DNA of 64,000 bases from SYLG01 sp965226945 (GTDB lineage Bacteria; Planctomycetota; Planctomycetia; Gemmatales; Gemmataceae): assembly GCA_965226945.1 (NCBI GenBank), contig OZ245717.1, positions 8,556,001 to 8,620,000 on the forward strand, in the 5' to 3' direction. Positions within the stretch are counted from its first letter, which is position 1, and the number at the start of each line of letters is the position of its first letter. The notes under the pieces are model-generated. The model saw only the letters and a program-made list of their open reading frames with translations. It was not told the origin of the DNA and searched no databases. Below, piece by piece: positions 33,809 through 42,902 of the stretch. The position numbers were made by a program, and so were the translations under genes.

Positions 33809-34612
33809 TCATTTCCGCTCCTCGACACTCTCGATCAATTGACGAGCCCCAGCCTCGTCATCAGGATGATCGAAGTAAATGGCGATTTGGAGGTGGCCCT
33901 CGTCATTCAAGACGAAACCATGGAGTGATTCGACCGCGCCATCGTCGTTCTCGTCACGCAATCGGTAACTAAATCGATCCAGGTTACCAGTGTTGCTTTC
34001 CTTGATCGCGAAGCGTTCTGAGGAGGCGGTCTCGATGATGTCAGCGAGCCTTTTAGCCCGAGAGTCATTCTGATCGTTATTCCAAGCAGCCAACCAAATC
34101 GTAAGCCCCGGACGCCACAGGACCAACTGACCATTTTCCATGCGCCGCGCAAATCGCTCAGGCAGGAAGACAGACCAAGTCGTGGTCAGGAAATGCTCAC
34201 CTTCGACGATTGGAAATCCCGGCGGGGGCCAGTGCCGCGCGGTAACGGACGCTTTTGCGTCAGGTTCCCAGGGCTCCCCTGCGACTTGGACAAACGGACT
34301 GGCCAGATCCTGCCGCTCGAAAGCCGTCCCGGGTGGCGCATCGAGCAACGGAATAACGTCCGGATCGAAGTTAGCAATTGTGTTGAGATCGTAGATTCCG
34401 TGGTTTTCGGAGTTGTCCATGTAGTCTTGCGACTCATCGCCCGCCGTAAAAACCCAACCACTATCCTGCGCGCTTGCCGGCTCGTCCCGGTACATGTACC
34501 CGACCTTGGAGCCTTCGACCGTGATCCTATCCGTTGCACAGCAGCCACCACGATTCTCGACAAGAGGCCTGATCTGGTCGGCGCGTAGAGCAAACTTCTT
34601 TTTCGCCATCAT
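33809..34612 (-). CDS. DUF2185 (Imm33-like) protein with extra C-terminal domain
   Basis: A 267-residue protein. Residues 15-100 match DUF2185: GGCCATDRITVEGSKVGYMY, SGWVFTAGDESQDYMDN, and YDLNTIANFDPDVIPLLDAP. The remaining 150 residues (SVFLPERFARRMENGQLVLW; FVLNDEGHLQIAIYFD) form a second alpha-beta domain that I cannot name. DUF2185 is regarded as an immunity-protein type in polymorphic toxin systems. No toxin gene is adjacent, so it may be an orphan. Two ATGs in a row at 34612 and 34609 serve as possible starts. Confidence 0.82.
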   Translation of the reverse strand: MMAKKKFALRADQIRPLVENRGGCCATDRITVEGSKVGYMYRDEPASAQDSGWVFTAGDESQDYMDNSENHGIYDLNTIANFDPDVIPLLDAPPGTAFERQDLASPFVQVAGEPWEPDAKASVTARHWPPPGFPIVEGEHFLTTTWSVFLPERFARRMENGQLVLWRPGLTIWLAAWNNDQNDSRAKRLADIIETASSERFAIKESNTGNLDRFSYRLRDENDDGAVESLHGFVLNDEGHLQIAIYFDHPDDEAGARQLIESVEERK

Positions 34613-34730
34613 TGAACCTCAAGATTGATCCATGATCAACGCTCAGCAGCATTCATCGGGCGCCATCCGGAGTGCAAGATCATCGCGCTCACAGCGTTCG
34701 GCGCAATGCATGAGGACACGCTGGCACACC

Positions 34731-35165
34731 TCAGCCAACTTGCTCGGCAAGCGCGACAACGATCCCCTCTGGCCCGCGGAGGTAAGCCAGTCGGTAGGAT
34801 TCCCCGTACTGCATTTCACCAATGATTTCGGCACCATGCACGCGCATGCGTGCAACAACCGCGTCGAGGTTTTCGACAGCGAACATGATGCGCCGGATGC
34901 CCAGTGTGTTCACCGGCGCGGCCGCGGGACCAAACCTGATCGCGCCGGGAGTATGGAACTTATCCAGTTCAACGCCCTGCCCGTCGGGAGTCCGCAGCAT
35001 CGCCAGTGTGGCCCGAACATTTTCGAGCCCGATAAGCTTGCCGACCAAAGGCCCCTCGACGGTTGTTTCTCCCTCGAGCTTTAGGCCCAGTTCGATGAAG
35101 AACGCTTTGACGGCTTCGAGATCCTCGACAACGATCAGGACATTGTCCATCCGTTTTACCGTCAT
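34731..35165 (-). CDS. VOC (glyoxalase) family protein
   Basis: A 144-residue VOC protein with the tandem half-fold: MDNVLIVVEDLEAVKAFFIE with LGLKLEG, then RRIMFAVENLDAVVARMRVH and a closing RGPEGIVVALAEQ. The metal-ligand pattern (acidic Glu in GVELDKF, last Glu of ALAEQ) is compatible with a glyoxalase I-like site. The specific substrate is unknown. GGAGAAAAG lies upstream of the ATG. It precedes the DUF2185 gene on the same strand by about 120 bp. Confidence 0.85.
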   Translation of the reverse strand: MTVKRMDNVLIVVEDLEAVKAFFIELGLKLEGETTVEGPLVGKLIGLENVRATLAMLRTPDGQGVELDKFHTPGAIRFGPAAAPVNTLGIRRIMFAVENLDAVVARMRVHGAEIIGEMQYGESYRLAYLRGPEGIVVALAEQVG

Positions 35166-35513
35166 GTTTTTCTTTTCTCCTCACCCGTTCAAGCGCGTGC
35201 GTACCTAACAGGCTGAATCTCTGGTGAATGGATCAACCGATTCCAGCCGGGCTCTCCCACCTTCTGTTGGGGGTAGCAGCTCTTGCGTTGCGATTGGGTT
35301 GTCGCTGCTATTCTAGCCAAGCAGTGCTCTGTGTTCAGCTTGATATGGTCGCCCGAACCGCACGAAGTACCTCGAAGGCAAGATCCTGCGGCAAGTCCTG
35401 AAAAGGACTTCGGCAAAGTGTGCAGCCAATGCAATCTGGCGATGATCGGCTGAAGTGCCGCGCTTCAAGAGAAAAAGCCAACCCTTGGAAACACCGATAG
35501 AATTTCGCTGAAC
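35166..35513. other. Intergenic region without a recognised gene
   Basis: About 350 bases between two minus-strand genes. Short frames exist but none has family-like sequence with a binding site. It should contain the promoter of the VOC gene and the end of the retropepsin transcript; no clear hairpin was seen. Confidence 0.35.
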
Positions 35514-36851
35514 TCAATCTGACTTGACCTTGTCGCTCGATTTCAATCGTGCCCGCCTCGCGAGCCACAGGCCGAGCAATACCAGCGCCGAAGCGCCCAC
35601 CAAACCCGCGACGATCCACCATTCTTCGCCACTGCTGTAATCCCTGCGATAGGCCACGGCTTGCATTGCGCTTGGATGAAAATAGGCCGCATCGTTTTGA
35701 AAATCGAGCATTGTGTTGAACCTCTTCAAGACATCCATGCCAAGATGACCGCCTGAAACGGTCGCCATGCCGCCCGCTCGCTCCCGGTGGACCGGCAGAT
35801 CGCGAAGGGACCAATTTCCCAATGCGATTCCGGGAATCAGATCGACGTCGTTGACCACTTCTCCTTGACCCACGCCGCGCATCCGGCTTGATCCGAGCCG
35901 CTTGATCGATGCGGGAAAGGGATGCGATTCGCCAGAGCGCTGATTGAGGTGCACGCTCAAGCTCGATCCGGTGTCCAGCACCAGCCATTCCTCGAAGGGC
36001 TCGCCACCGGCATCGATTTTCACGGACACTCCCGGAAGCGTGCCAAGGAACCGGATCGGCAGCTTCGCCCAGGACGAAACGATTTCAGGCACGCTGTCAT
36101 GGATCAAAATTTCGAGGGCGTCGTAGTCGATCGCCACGACTTTGCCGTCAAACAGATTGTGACCGATGATGCCGTCGGCGCGATCGGCCTGCTTTTCAAT
36201 CAAAAGCACCGATTCATGATCCCAGCGCCAGCCTGCAAGGACGATCCGGTTGTCGCTGCCAACTTCGCGCGTGGCAACGCCGCCGGTGCCGGCGTTTTCG
36301 GTCTTGCCATCGACTCGTACCGTGGCTTTCTTTGCCTTGGCGGATGGATACAGGACCGTTGTGTCGGCACCCATGTCGAAGAGGAGGTCAAGCGGTACGG
36401 AATCATTGATCTGCCCCTTGAGGTGGATCTTGTTGTCGGTTCCGATTTGGAAAGGAATTCTTGCGTCGCCGGAAGCTTTTTCGAATCGCGCGGGTTCCTG
36501 CCGGGCGGAGATTCGGGTTCGGCAGCGATGTTTGCCATCAAGCCAAACGACGAAATCGTGCGTTTGCCCCGGGCCTACCTTGAATGAGATGGCGTCCATG
36601 TCGGTGCGGAACGTGATCGTTCGCTGCGCGCTCAGCCGGCGAGCGTGATAGGTATCGATTTCAACCGTGGGAGATACCGTCCAGATCCCTTTCAAGAGGC
36701 GATTGCCATCTTCGATATCGACCAATGGGGAACTGGCCCGAACCACCGGCAGCGACTCTTGCGCAACATCGTCGCCACCGGCTACGCGAAAAGGCAAACC
36801 GATCAAAGCGAGCGCCAGCACCGCGAAACCAGCTTTTCGATCGCCAAACAA
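35514..36851 (-). CDS. Exported double retropepsin-like aspartic protease with C-terminal anchor
   Basis: A 445-residue protein: N-terminal signal or anchor helix (AGFAVLALALIGLPFRVAG), two retropepsin-like halves, and a C-terminal membrane helix (WWIVAGLVGASALVLLGLWL) with a basic tail. The first half has LLFDMGADTTVLYPS with a DxGA site; the second has WLVLDTGSSLSVHL with a DTGS site. GIIGHNLF and GHLGMDVLKRF are the matching later loops. Two sites in one chain could form a pepsin-like pair. The start is a TTG at 36851, placed 9 bases after GGGAGG; a TTG three codons earlier would be too close to that site. Confidence 0.82.
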   Translation of the reverse strand: MFGDRKAGFAVLALALIGLPFRVAGGDDVAQESLPVVRASSPLVDIEDGNRLLKGIWTVSPTVEIDTYHARRLSAQRTITFRTDMDAISFKVGPGQTHDFVVWLDGKHRCRTRISARQEPARFEKASGDARIPFQIGTDNKIHLKGQINDSVPLDLLFDMGADTTVLYPSAKAKKATVRVDGKTENAGTGGVATREVGSDNRIVLAGWRWDHESVLLIEKQADRADGIIGHNLFDGKVVAIDYDALEILIHDSVPEIVSSWAKLPIRFLGTLPGVSVKIDAGGEPFEEWLVLDTGSSLSVHLNQRSGESHPFPASIKRLGSSRMRGVGQGEVVNDVDLIPGIALGNWSLRDLPVHRERAGGMATVSGGHLGMDVLKRFNTMLDFQNDAAYFHPSAMQAVAYRRDYSSGEEWWIVAGLVGASALVLLGLWLARRARLKSSDKVKSD

Positions 36852-37106
36852 ATTCAGCAACCTCCCTCAGAGACGCCCTCAGAAACGATCCCCGGCCCTT
36901 CCCCGGCAGGACTCATCATCATGAATGAATCGCGCCCTGCCGCAAGTTACATCAGCCTTCAAGAATTCAGGCCTTCGCGAAGACTAAGATAGATCAGGGA
37001 GCACTGAGATCGAGACGTCGGCGCGGCGATCCGTGACGGTCCTTTGCCCCCTCCATTTCCTACCGATCGGAAAGGAGCCTGTGCCTCGCATGCCTACGAA
37101 AACCCA

Positions 37107-38744
37107 ATGATCCTCATGGCTCCTCCCCAAAATCGGTTATTTGCCAACAAGATCATCGTCCCGTTTCTGGTCATCGTGCTTGCGCAAGTGGCGGGAAGTT
37201 TTTTCGCCACCATCTGGTTGAGCGGAATCGAGCGTTCCGCCCTGTTCCTCGCCGCATTCCCAACCATCACGATGCTTTTGTGCGCAAGCGGTGGGTGGCG
37301 ATCGCGGTTTCGTCTGCTGGTCGTGATGGCAGCAACCTTAACCAGCATGGCGGCCATCCAAGGACTGCGCAAAAGTCTTGACCCCGACCTGTTTTTTGGA
37401 CCTTGCCCTCCAGGCTGGGAACTTCCCGGCTATGGCGTCCTGGCACTGATCACCTTGGTGTGCGCCGCTTGGCCGCAACTGCTACTTCGATTGCAAGCCA
37501 TTGGCCCCAGGTTGCGTTGGACCATCGTCGCCGCGAGCGCTTTTGGCCTGATCAGCCTGGCCGCGCTTCTGGTGAATTTCAGCAAGGGGCGAGCGCTCGC
37601 GCCGCAACTGCTATTTGCGATTACCCAGCTCGAACAACAAGCGCATCTCGATTCTGGCCAATCCCAGGAGCTGAGTATTCTGCTTGCTCAGGCGGGCCGC
37701 GCAAGCGATGCCGAATCGGTCTCTCGCTGGATGCACAGTGATGGCGCTAGCCAAAAAGTGCATTCGAATTCGCTTCCGATCGACCTGACCAAACTCAAGC
37801 CCCTGCCCTGGCGCGAAACGATGACCCGGATCGCTCATCAACACCAACTCATCATCGTCATGGAAGCGCATAATGCCCCCGGGCACCGTCAATGGATTGA
37901 GCAGCTTTTATCGATCGTTAAAGAAGCGGGATTCGAAGACTACGCGGCGGAAGGACTGGCCGAATCCGGCGTTACTCTGAAGCAACGCGGCTATCCTCTG
38001 CCCACCACCGGCTACTACGTGACCGAGCCTCACTTTGCCAACCTCTTGCGCCGAGCCATCGATCTCGATTTTACTCTGCACCGGTATGAATCGAATCAAA
38101 GAACCATGGAATTACGCGAGTCTGACCAGGCGGCCAAACTCGCTCAGTTATTCGCCGCCAACCCGAAGCGTAAGCTCCTCGTCCATGCCGGCTATGGGCA
38201 TCTTTTCAAGACGCACCGGCCGAATGAACTGAAAATGATGGCGGCTCACCTTTGGGAAACGACCGGCATCGAACCTTTTTGCATTTGGCAGATCTTTCAT
38301 TCGCCTGAAGAAGCCGACGCACACCTCCTGGCCCGCCTATTGAGACCACAGGCCGAGCCGGTCATGCTTGCTCCCGTGCCGGGCGGGCTCAAGGATATTC
38401 AGTTTCGTTTTTCACCAGGATCGGTGGATGCCCTCGTTGTCCATCCTCCAAGCACCGGCGGTGCTGGCCAGCGCGTTCATGGCTTCCCTTCCATGCGCAA
38501 ACGGGTTGCAGGCACGTGGCAGGGCCTGCAATGGCCGGTGTTGATCGGCGCTTACAAGAAAGAGGAACCGGCGAATGCCATCGCGCTTGACCAGGTGATG
38601 CTGCGCTTTGGCGAACGAGAATTTGCCCTCTGGGTACCCACCGACGATTATGAGTTGCGCGCATTTGGCATCGCTGGGCCGATGCCTTCGGCCATGGCTG
38701 ATGGGTTGATTCGACTCGATCTCGAGGCTCAGATTGGGCGGTAA
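37107..38744 (+). CDS. Membrane protein with esterase/TIKI-ChaN-like C-terminal domain
   Basis: About 545 residues. The first 180 contain four hydrophobic helices (IIVPFLVIVLAQVAGSFFAT; YGVLALITLVCAAW; TIVAASAFGLISLAALLV). The rest is soluble: IIVMEAHNAPGHRQWIEQLL, EDYAAEGLAESG, and KRKLLVHAGYGHLFK, the pattern of Glu-His then HxGxGH that I associate with erythromycin-esterase-like and TIKI/ChaN-type proteins. A metal-dependent hydrolase is plausible but not shown. The start is uncertain (ATG at 37107 or 37116; no good site). It converges on the gluzincin gene, 20 bp apart. Confidence 0.72.
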   Translation: MILMAPPQNRLFANKIIVPFLVIVLAQVAGSFFATIWLSGIERSALFLAAFPTITMLLCASGGWRSRFRLLVVMAATLTSMAAIQGLRKSLDPDLFFGPCPPGWELPGYGVLALITLVCAAWPQLLLRLQAIGPRLRWTIVAASAFGLISLAALLVNFSKGRALAPQLLFAITQLEQQAHLDSGQSQELSILLAQAGRASDAESVSRWMHSDGASQKVHSNSLPIDLTKLKPLPWRETMTRIAHQHQLIIVMEAHNAPGHRQWIEQLLSIVKEAGFEDYAAEGLAESGVTLKQRGYPLPTTGYYVTEPHFANLLRRAIDLDFTLHRYESNQRTMELRESDQAAKLAQLFAANPKRKLLVHAGYGHLFKTHRPNELKMMAAHLWETTGIEPFCIWQIFHSPEEADAHLLARLLRPQAEPVMLAPVPGGLKDIQFRFSPGSVDALVVHPPSTGGAGQRVHGFPSMRKRVAGTWQGLQWPVLIGAYKKEEPANAIALDQVMLRFGEREFALWVPTDDYELRAFGIAGPMPSAMADGLIRLDLEAQIGR

Positions 38745-38764
38745 GCCTTACCCCTACGAAGAAA

Positions 38765-39967
38765 TTAGCGGATCAACTTATCCGGGGCAGCCTTTGGGTC
38801 GGCGGCCAGCCGTTCGACTTCTTTCCAAAACTCCGCTTCGAGGGATTCCAGTTCCTGACCGTAGATCCGCTTGCATTGCTTGGCAAAGGTCCCGGGACGC
38901 ACGCTGAAATACAGTTGGACAAACTTTTCGGGACCGTACTGGCGCAAAAGAAACTCAACCAGGGCGCCGCCCACGGCATAGACCGGACCGGCATCATGAT
39001 CGTACCAGAACGAGTCGGTCAGCTCCGGCAGAAAAAAATCAATCTTTCCAACGCTACGGACCCTCGCGAAAAGGCGGGCCGTGCCTTGCGGATCGGGCAC
39101 GGTGCCTTGCCTTTGCTCGCGCTCCACCACCTCCCACGAGGGGAGCATTTCCTTTTGAAAATAATTCCGGCTGCGCAATGCCCATGGGGCCAGCTCGAAG
39201 CGGTCGAGTGATTGCGCTTCGGCCCAGCCTTCGGAAAGAAGCGTCGGCGGATGGGAATCGCGATCACCTCCTTGATGGATCAGGGCATGGGCCAATTCAT
39301 GGTAGTCCACCTTACCCACCGGGCTTTCCCCGCTGCCAAGCGCCAGGGCCCCCATCGACAACGACCCCTGTCCCAAAAGCCTGCCGCGCACCCACCAGAT
39401 CTTGGCCTTGAGAACGACCCCCGTCAGCGCTTCCATGCGCGCAAGATGACGATCCATCTGAAGCGCTTCGGCCTCAGGGTCGCTGATGCCATCGCCATAG
39501 AACATGACGAGCCGATCGGTCTCAAGGCGATGGGGATAGAAATATCGCGCCTGTGCTTCCATCAAGCTGGCGCCCATCATCTTCACCATGGTCATAGGCC
39601 AGTTGTGAGGTACGTTGCGACGACTCCACTGGCTCTGGCCATACCAGCCCAGTGCTCCCCAAAGAAGTGGACCCATGAGTGCAATGCCAAGCCACAGGGT
39701 CGCAACCGATCGCTTCGGCCCGCGCGCCATCCGCCAGCAAGCGCGTAGCGAGACATCGAATGCCGCCAGGAAGGTAAAAAAGAGCAAGATCACGAAGGCC
39801 AGCGATGCATGATGCAGCGCGCGGATCTGCCATTCCCCAACGAGTAGGGCCATTGAGAGAAATCCGGCGACGAATGCGACCAGGGCTCGAAGACGAATGG
39901 GTCTTAGGAGATCCGCAGGCTTGATAACGCGGCGATCCACAGTGGGTTGCCGGTCGGTCGTTTCCAT
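38765..39967 (-). CDS. Membrane-anchored gluzincin-type metallopeptidase
   Basis: A 400-residue protein. Three hydrophobic helices occupy the N-terminal 120 residues (ALVAFVAGFLSMALLVGEWQ; ASLAFVILLFFTFLAAFDV; LWLGIALMGPLLWGALGWYG). The C-terminal domain has VDYHELAHALIHQGG (His223, Glu224, His227) and LLSEGWAEAQ (Glu246), the HExxH-18x-E spacing of gluzincins of the peptidase MA clan. The domain probably faces the periplasm. It lies between the membrane esterase-like gene (convergent) and an unrelated conserved gene. ATG at 39967. Confidence 0.82.
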   Translation of the reverse strand: METTDRQPTVDRRVIKPADLLRPIRLRALVAFVAGFLSMALLVGEWQIRALHHASLAFVILLFFTFLAAFDVSLRACWRMARGPKRSVATLWLGIALMGPLLWGALGWYGQSQWSRRNVPHNWPMTMVKMMGASLMEAQARYFYPHRLETDRLVMFYGDGISDPEAEALQMDRHLARMEALTGVVLKAKIWWVRGRLLGQGSLSMGALALGSGESPVGKVDYHELAHALIHQGGDRDSHPPTLLSEGWAEAQSLDRFELAPWALRSRNYFQKEMLPSWEVVEREQRQGTVPDPQGTARLFARVRSVGKIDFFLPELTDSFWYDHDAGPVYAVGGALVEFLLRQYGPEKFVQLYFSVRPGTFAKQCKRIYGQELESLEAEFWKEVERLAADPKAAPDKLIR

Positions 39968-40127
39968 CGGTTCGCCTTTTCTTCGTCGCGATTAGGTTTG
40001 ATGAGGATTCGATTTCTTGTCGATGATTTTGGTCCGGAACCGATCTCGTCTCCCGGTGAAATGCAGGACCCCAATGCGCCGATTGGACCATGGGCTTTGG
40101 CCTCTCCTTTGATCAGCCCGCCAGGGA

Positions 40128-40922
40128 TCAGGAGTAAAACGAAACAACAGCATGCCCTTCGCGTGCGGCCGCTTGCAGGTATTGAAGGAGGGTGCGGCGA
40201 TCCTCCTCGATCGCACTGCTTTTCGGGTAGGCCAAGTCCATGGCTTCGATGCGGCGCGCTTCCTGGGCGACTTCTTCGGCGCTTAGGTAGCTCAAATGGG
40301 GAAAATCGTCCACCTCTGGCAACGCAGTTGGCGAGCGTGGTTCCGCCAGCGGCGTATCGACCTTGAGCGCTTTCAGACGGCCCTTGCCGGGAATCACCCC
40401 CAGCTTGACTCCCAGAAGCTGGCACAGGCACTGGAGGCCATAACCATAGGAACTGGCGGGCCGGGAGAAGTGACCGGCGATGAGATCGGCGACCGCCTGT
40501 TCCTCGGACAGTTCGTCCTCGTCGTCCCAGCCGCTAAGTAGCTCCGCTTCACTATTGCAAGAAAGCAGTCCCGCAAAACGGGTGCCCGCCACTGCGCTTT
40601 GCAACTGGCGCATGAAAGCCCCCGCCTCCTTCCATGTGCCCGATTTTTGTCCCTTTTCGTGGTACCAATAGAGGTTCGTCCCCGCCCACTTCGGATCGCG
40701 CAGATGATCGCGCATCTCTTCGGGCGTCACCGGCTTGCCATTAAACAAGATCTGGCTTTCGCGCGTGACCTTGATGCGTGGCCCCTGAGTGGGATCTTTG
40801 GTGGCTGGCCCATGCGCCTGGCAAGCCGCCTGGGCGCGCGAAAGCAGTATAGGGTCGTTGGAACCGATGGCAGCACGCAGCGCGACCAGGTCGATCGCGT
40901 AAAGGGAGGTCGAATATCCCAT
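40128..40922 (-). CDS. Conserved hypothetical protein (DUF7691-like)
   Basis: A 264-residue cytosolic protein beginning MGYSTSLYAIDLVALRAAIG, a start I link with the DUF7691 family, though from memory. A later SYGYGLQCLCQLLGVKLG segment is also typical. No catalytic motif is seen, and the rest is helical and acidic (SGWDDEDELSEEQAVADLIA). Such proteins are found beside immunity-like genes in large soil genomes. Stop and start are both clean; no partner is evident. Confidence 0.7.
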   Translation of the reverse strand: MGYSTSLYAIDLVALRAAIGSNDPILLSRAQAACQAHGPATKDPTQGPRIKVTRESQILFNGKPVTPEEMRDHLRDPKWAGTNLYWYHEKGQKSGTWKEAGAFMRQLQSAVAGTRFAGLLSCNSEAELLSGWDDEDELSEEQAVADLIAGHFSRPASSYGYGLQCLCQLLGVKLGVIPGKGRLKALKVDTPLAEPRSPTALPEVDDFPHLSYLSAEEVAQEARRIEAMDLAYPKSSAIEEDRRTLLQYLQAAAREGHAVVSFYS

Positions 40923-41112
40923 CGGAGGATCCCACCGGCGGAAACGGGAAGCCTTGAAAACAATCCCGAAAGGACTCGGACGCGGATTGCTCTCGGGATT
41001 CTATGCCGGCCAAGATGGGGGCCAAGATCGCGGACGATTTCGAAATCTCACCGGCAGTGAACCTGCCAAGCGCGGCTCACGCCAATGCCGTTTGGACAAT
41101 AGATTTCACGAC

Positions 41113-42696
41113 TTAGCGGCCTGGAGTTGCTTTGGCGGCGCCGAGAGTTTGCCGATAGAACTGGCCAATGTCGGCTTTCAATTGCCGGCGGGCGCCGGGG
41201 CTTTCGTACATCATATGGCCGCCATCGTAGCACCTCACCATGATGTTGCGCCCAAGGTCTGCGGGCATCCTTGCCGCCGTTTGCGTTATCCCCGCGCAAC
41301 TGTTGAGCGAATCGTACAGGCCCGCCGCGACGAAAACCTTGAGGTCGCGCTGACTTTCCAGCGAGCGGCGCAGCCAGGGCTGGGGTCCTCCTGGGGGCGA
41401 GTCCGTGTCGGTGGGCGCCACCCTGGCTTGCGCCACCCCCTGGTTGTAATCCCAGCGTTCTCCCGCCGAGCGCACCTTGCCCGCGGTGGTGGGACTGTAC
41501 CCCTCTTCGATACCCGTGTAGGCCAGATCGGTTGGGAATTGCAAGGTTCCACGCAGGTATTTATTGACCAGTGTTTTATAAGCACCGTCTTGATCGGCTT
41601 CCCTGATGTCTCTGCTGTCTTTGGCAAAGGTCTTGCGCGTATCGAAGCGCGCGAGCACTTGTTTTCTTTCGCGTAACAGTTGTTCGGCAAATTGCTGCCT
41701 GCCGACCACGAGCGTTTTGGGATCGATGTAGGAAGACGGCAATCCGGTGAAGCGCGCCAAATTCTCTTGAAGGCTCTGCCGGTCCGCTTCGGTCAGTTCG
41801 TCCAATTTGGATAGCGCCGGCGCGTATTCGCTGAGCGCCCAGGCCTCTGATTTCTTCAAGGTGCTGGCCAGATCGCCTTGCAAATCGGGCGGCAGCTTTC
41901 GGTGGTAGAACGCGGCCGCGGTACGCGTTGGCACAAAAAGGGCAGTGCGCATTTCATCGGATAAGACCTTGCCGACCGGAAGGCCTCCGGAAATGAAAAT
42001 GACGCCCGCCACCTTTTGCGAGCGTTTGATGAGTAGTTCCGCCACGCCCGCGGCACGCCAGACGCCATAGCTTTCGCCGCCAACGAATAACGGCGCACTC
42101 CAGGCATCAAAACGCGTCAGATACACACGCACAAACTCGGCCACGGAAGCGATGTCGCCAAGCGTGTTGTAGAACTCCTGCGCAAACTCCGGTTTGGCGG
42201 GCCTACTGAAGCCGGTGCCGATCGGATCGACAAAGACCAGGTCGGTCTGATCGAGCCAGGTTTCCTGATTGTCAACGCAGGTGAGGATGACACGGCTCGA
42301 CTCGCCCTGCGGCGTCCATTTTTCTTCCAGCGGAATACGCTTGGGCCCGAAGCCAGAAAGGTGTACGAGCGCCGAGTTGGAGCCAGGCCCGCCGTTCCAG
42401 AGGAAAGTGAGCGGCCGAACGGGTTCGCCTGGCAAGCGGTCGGCAAGGTAGGCAACAAAGAACATGTAACCGTGCGCTTCGCCCGCCTGGTTGTCGCGAA
42501 TGGGGAGGCGGCCGGCCCTTGCCGTGTACTTGATCGCTTTGGCACCGATCTTGATCTCGTGGCGCGTCTCGCTGACCGGCTCGACCTGTCCGGGCGCGGC
42601 AAAGTTCACGGCACTTTCCTGAGCATGGGTGCGCTCCCCTGGCCACCAGGCAAATGAGAGGAGCAACAGTAGAGAGCAAAAGAAAAACCTGGGCAT
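41113..42696 (-). CDS. Secreted S10 serine carboxypeptidase-like protein
   Basis: A 527-residue exported peptidase: signal peptide (FFFCSLLLLLSFAWWPGERT), an S10 core with PLTFLWNGGPGSNSALVH (oxyanion region), FVGGESYGVWRAAG with Ser209, AAGLYDSLNS with Asp462, and YDGGHMMYESPG with His494. All three catalytic residues are present. Bacterial S10 enzymes remove C-terminal residues from peptides in the periplasm. The start is ATG 42696; the upstream frame is not signal-like. It lies 207 bp downstream of a paralog in the same direction. Confidence 0.9.
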   Translation of the reverse strand: MPRFFFCSLLLLLSFAWWPGERTHAQESAVNFAAPGQVEPVSETRHEIKIGAKAIKYTARAGRLPIRDNQAGEAHGYMFFVAYLADRLPGEPVRPLTFLWNGGPGSNSALVHLSGFGPKRIPLEEKWTPQGESSRVILTCVDNQETWLDQTDLVFVDPIGTGFSRPAKPEFAQEFYNTLGDIASVAEFVRVYLTRFDAWSAPLFVGGESYGVWRAAGVAELLIKRSQKVAGVIFISGGLPVGKVLSDEMRTALFVPTRTAAAFYHRKLPPDLQGDLASTLKKSEAWALSEYAPALSKLDELTEADRQSLQENLARFTGLPSSYIDPKTLVVGRQQFAEQLLRERKQVLARFDTRKTFAKDSRDIREADQDGAYKTLVNKYLRGTLQFPTDLAYTGIEEGYSPTTAGKVRSAGERWDYNQGVAQARVAPTDTDSPPGGPQPWLRRSLESQRDLKVFVAAGLYDSLNSCAGITQTAARMPADLGRNIMVRCYDGGHMMYESPGARRQLKADIGQFYRQTLGAAKATPGR

Positions 42697-42902
42697 CTGC
42701 AAGACTCGCTTCAAATTCCAACCTCGCACGATTGCTTGAGGGAATGCCGCTGGCGATCCCGTCCCTTTCAAGGAACGGGACAAGGGCCAAAACTTCCATG
42801 AAACGCTCACCGGGGAAAGCAAGAGGCGAATCATCAGATGCGGCATCCAAATATCCCAAATTTCTCAAATGTCAAAGAATCTCAAATAAAACACCCATGA
42901 GT

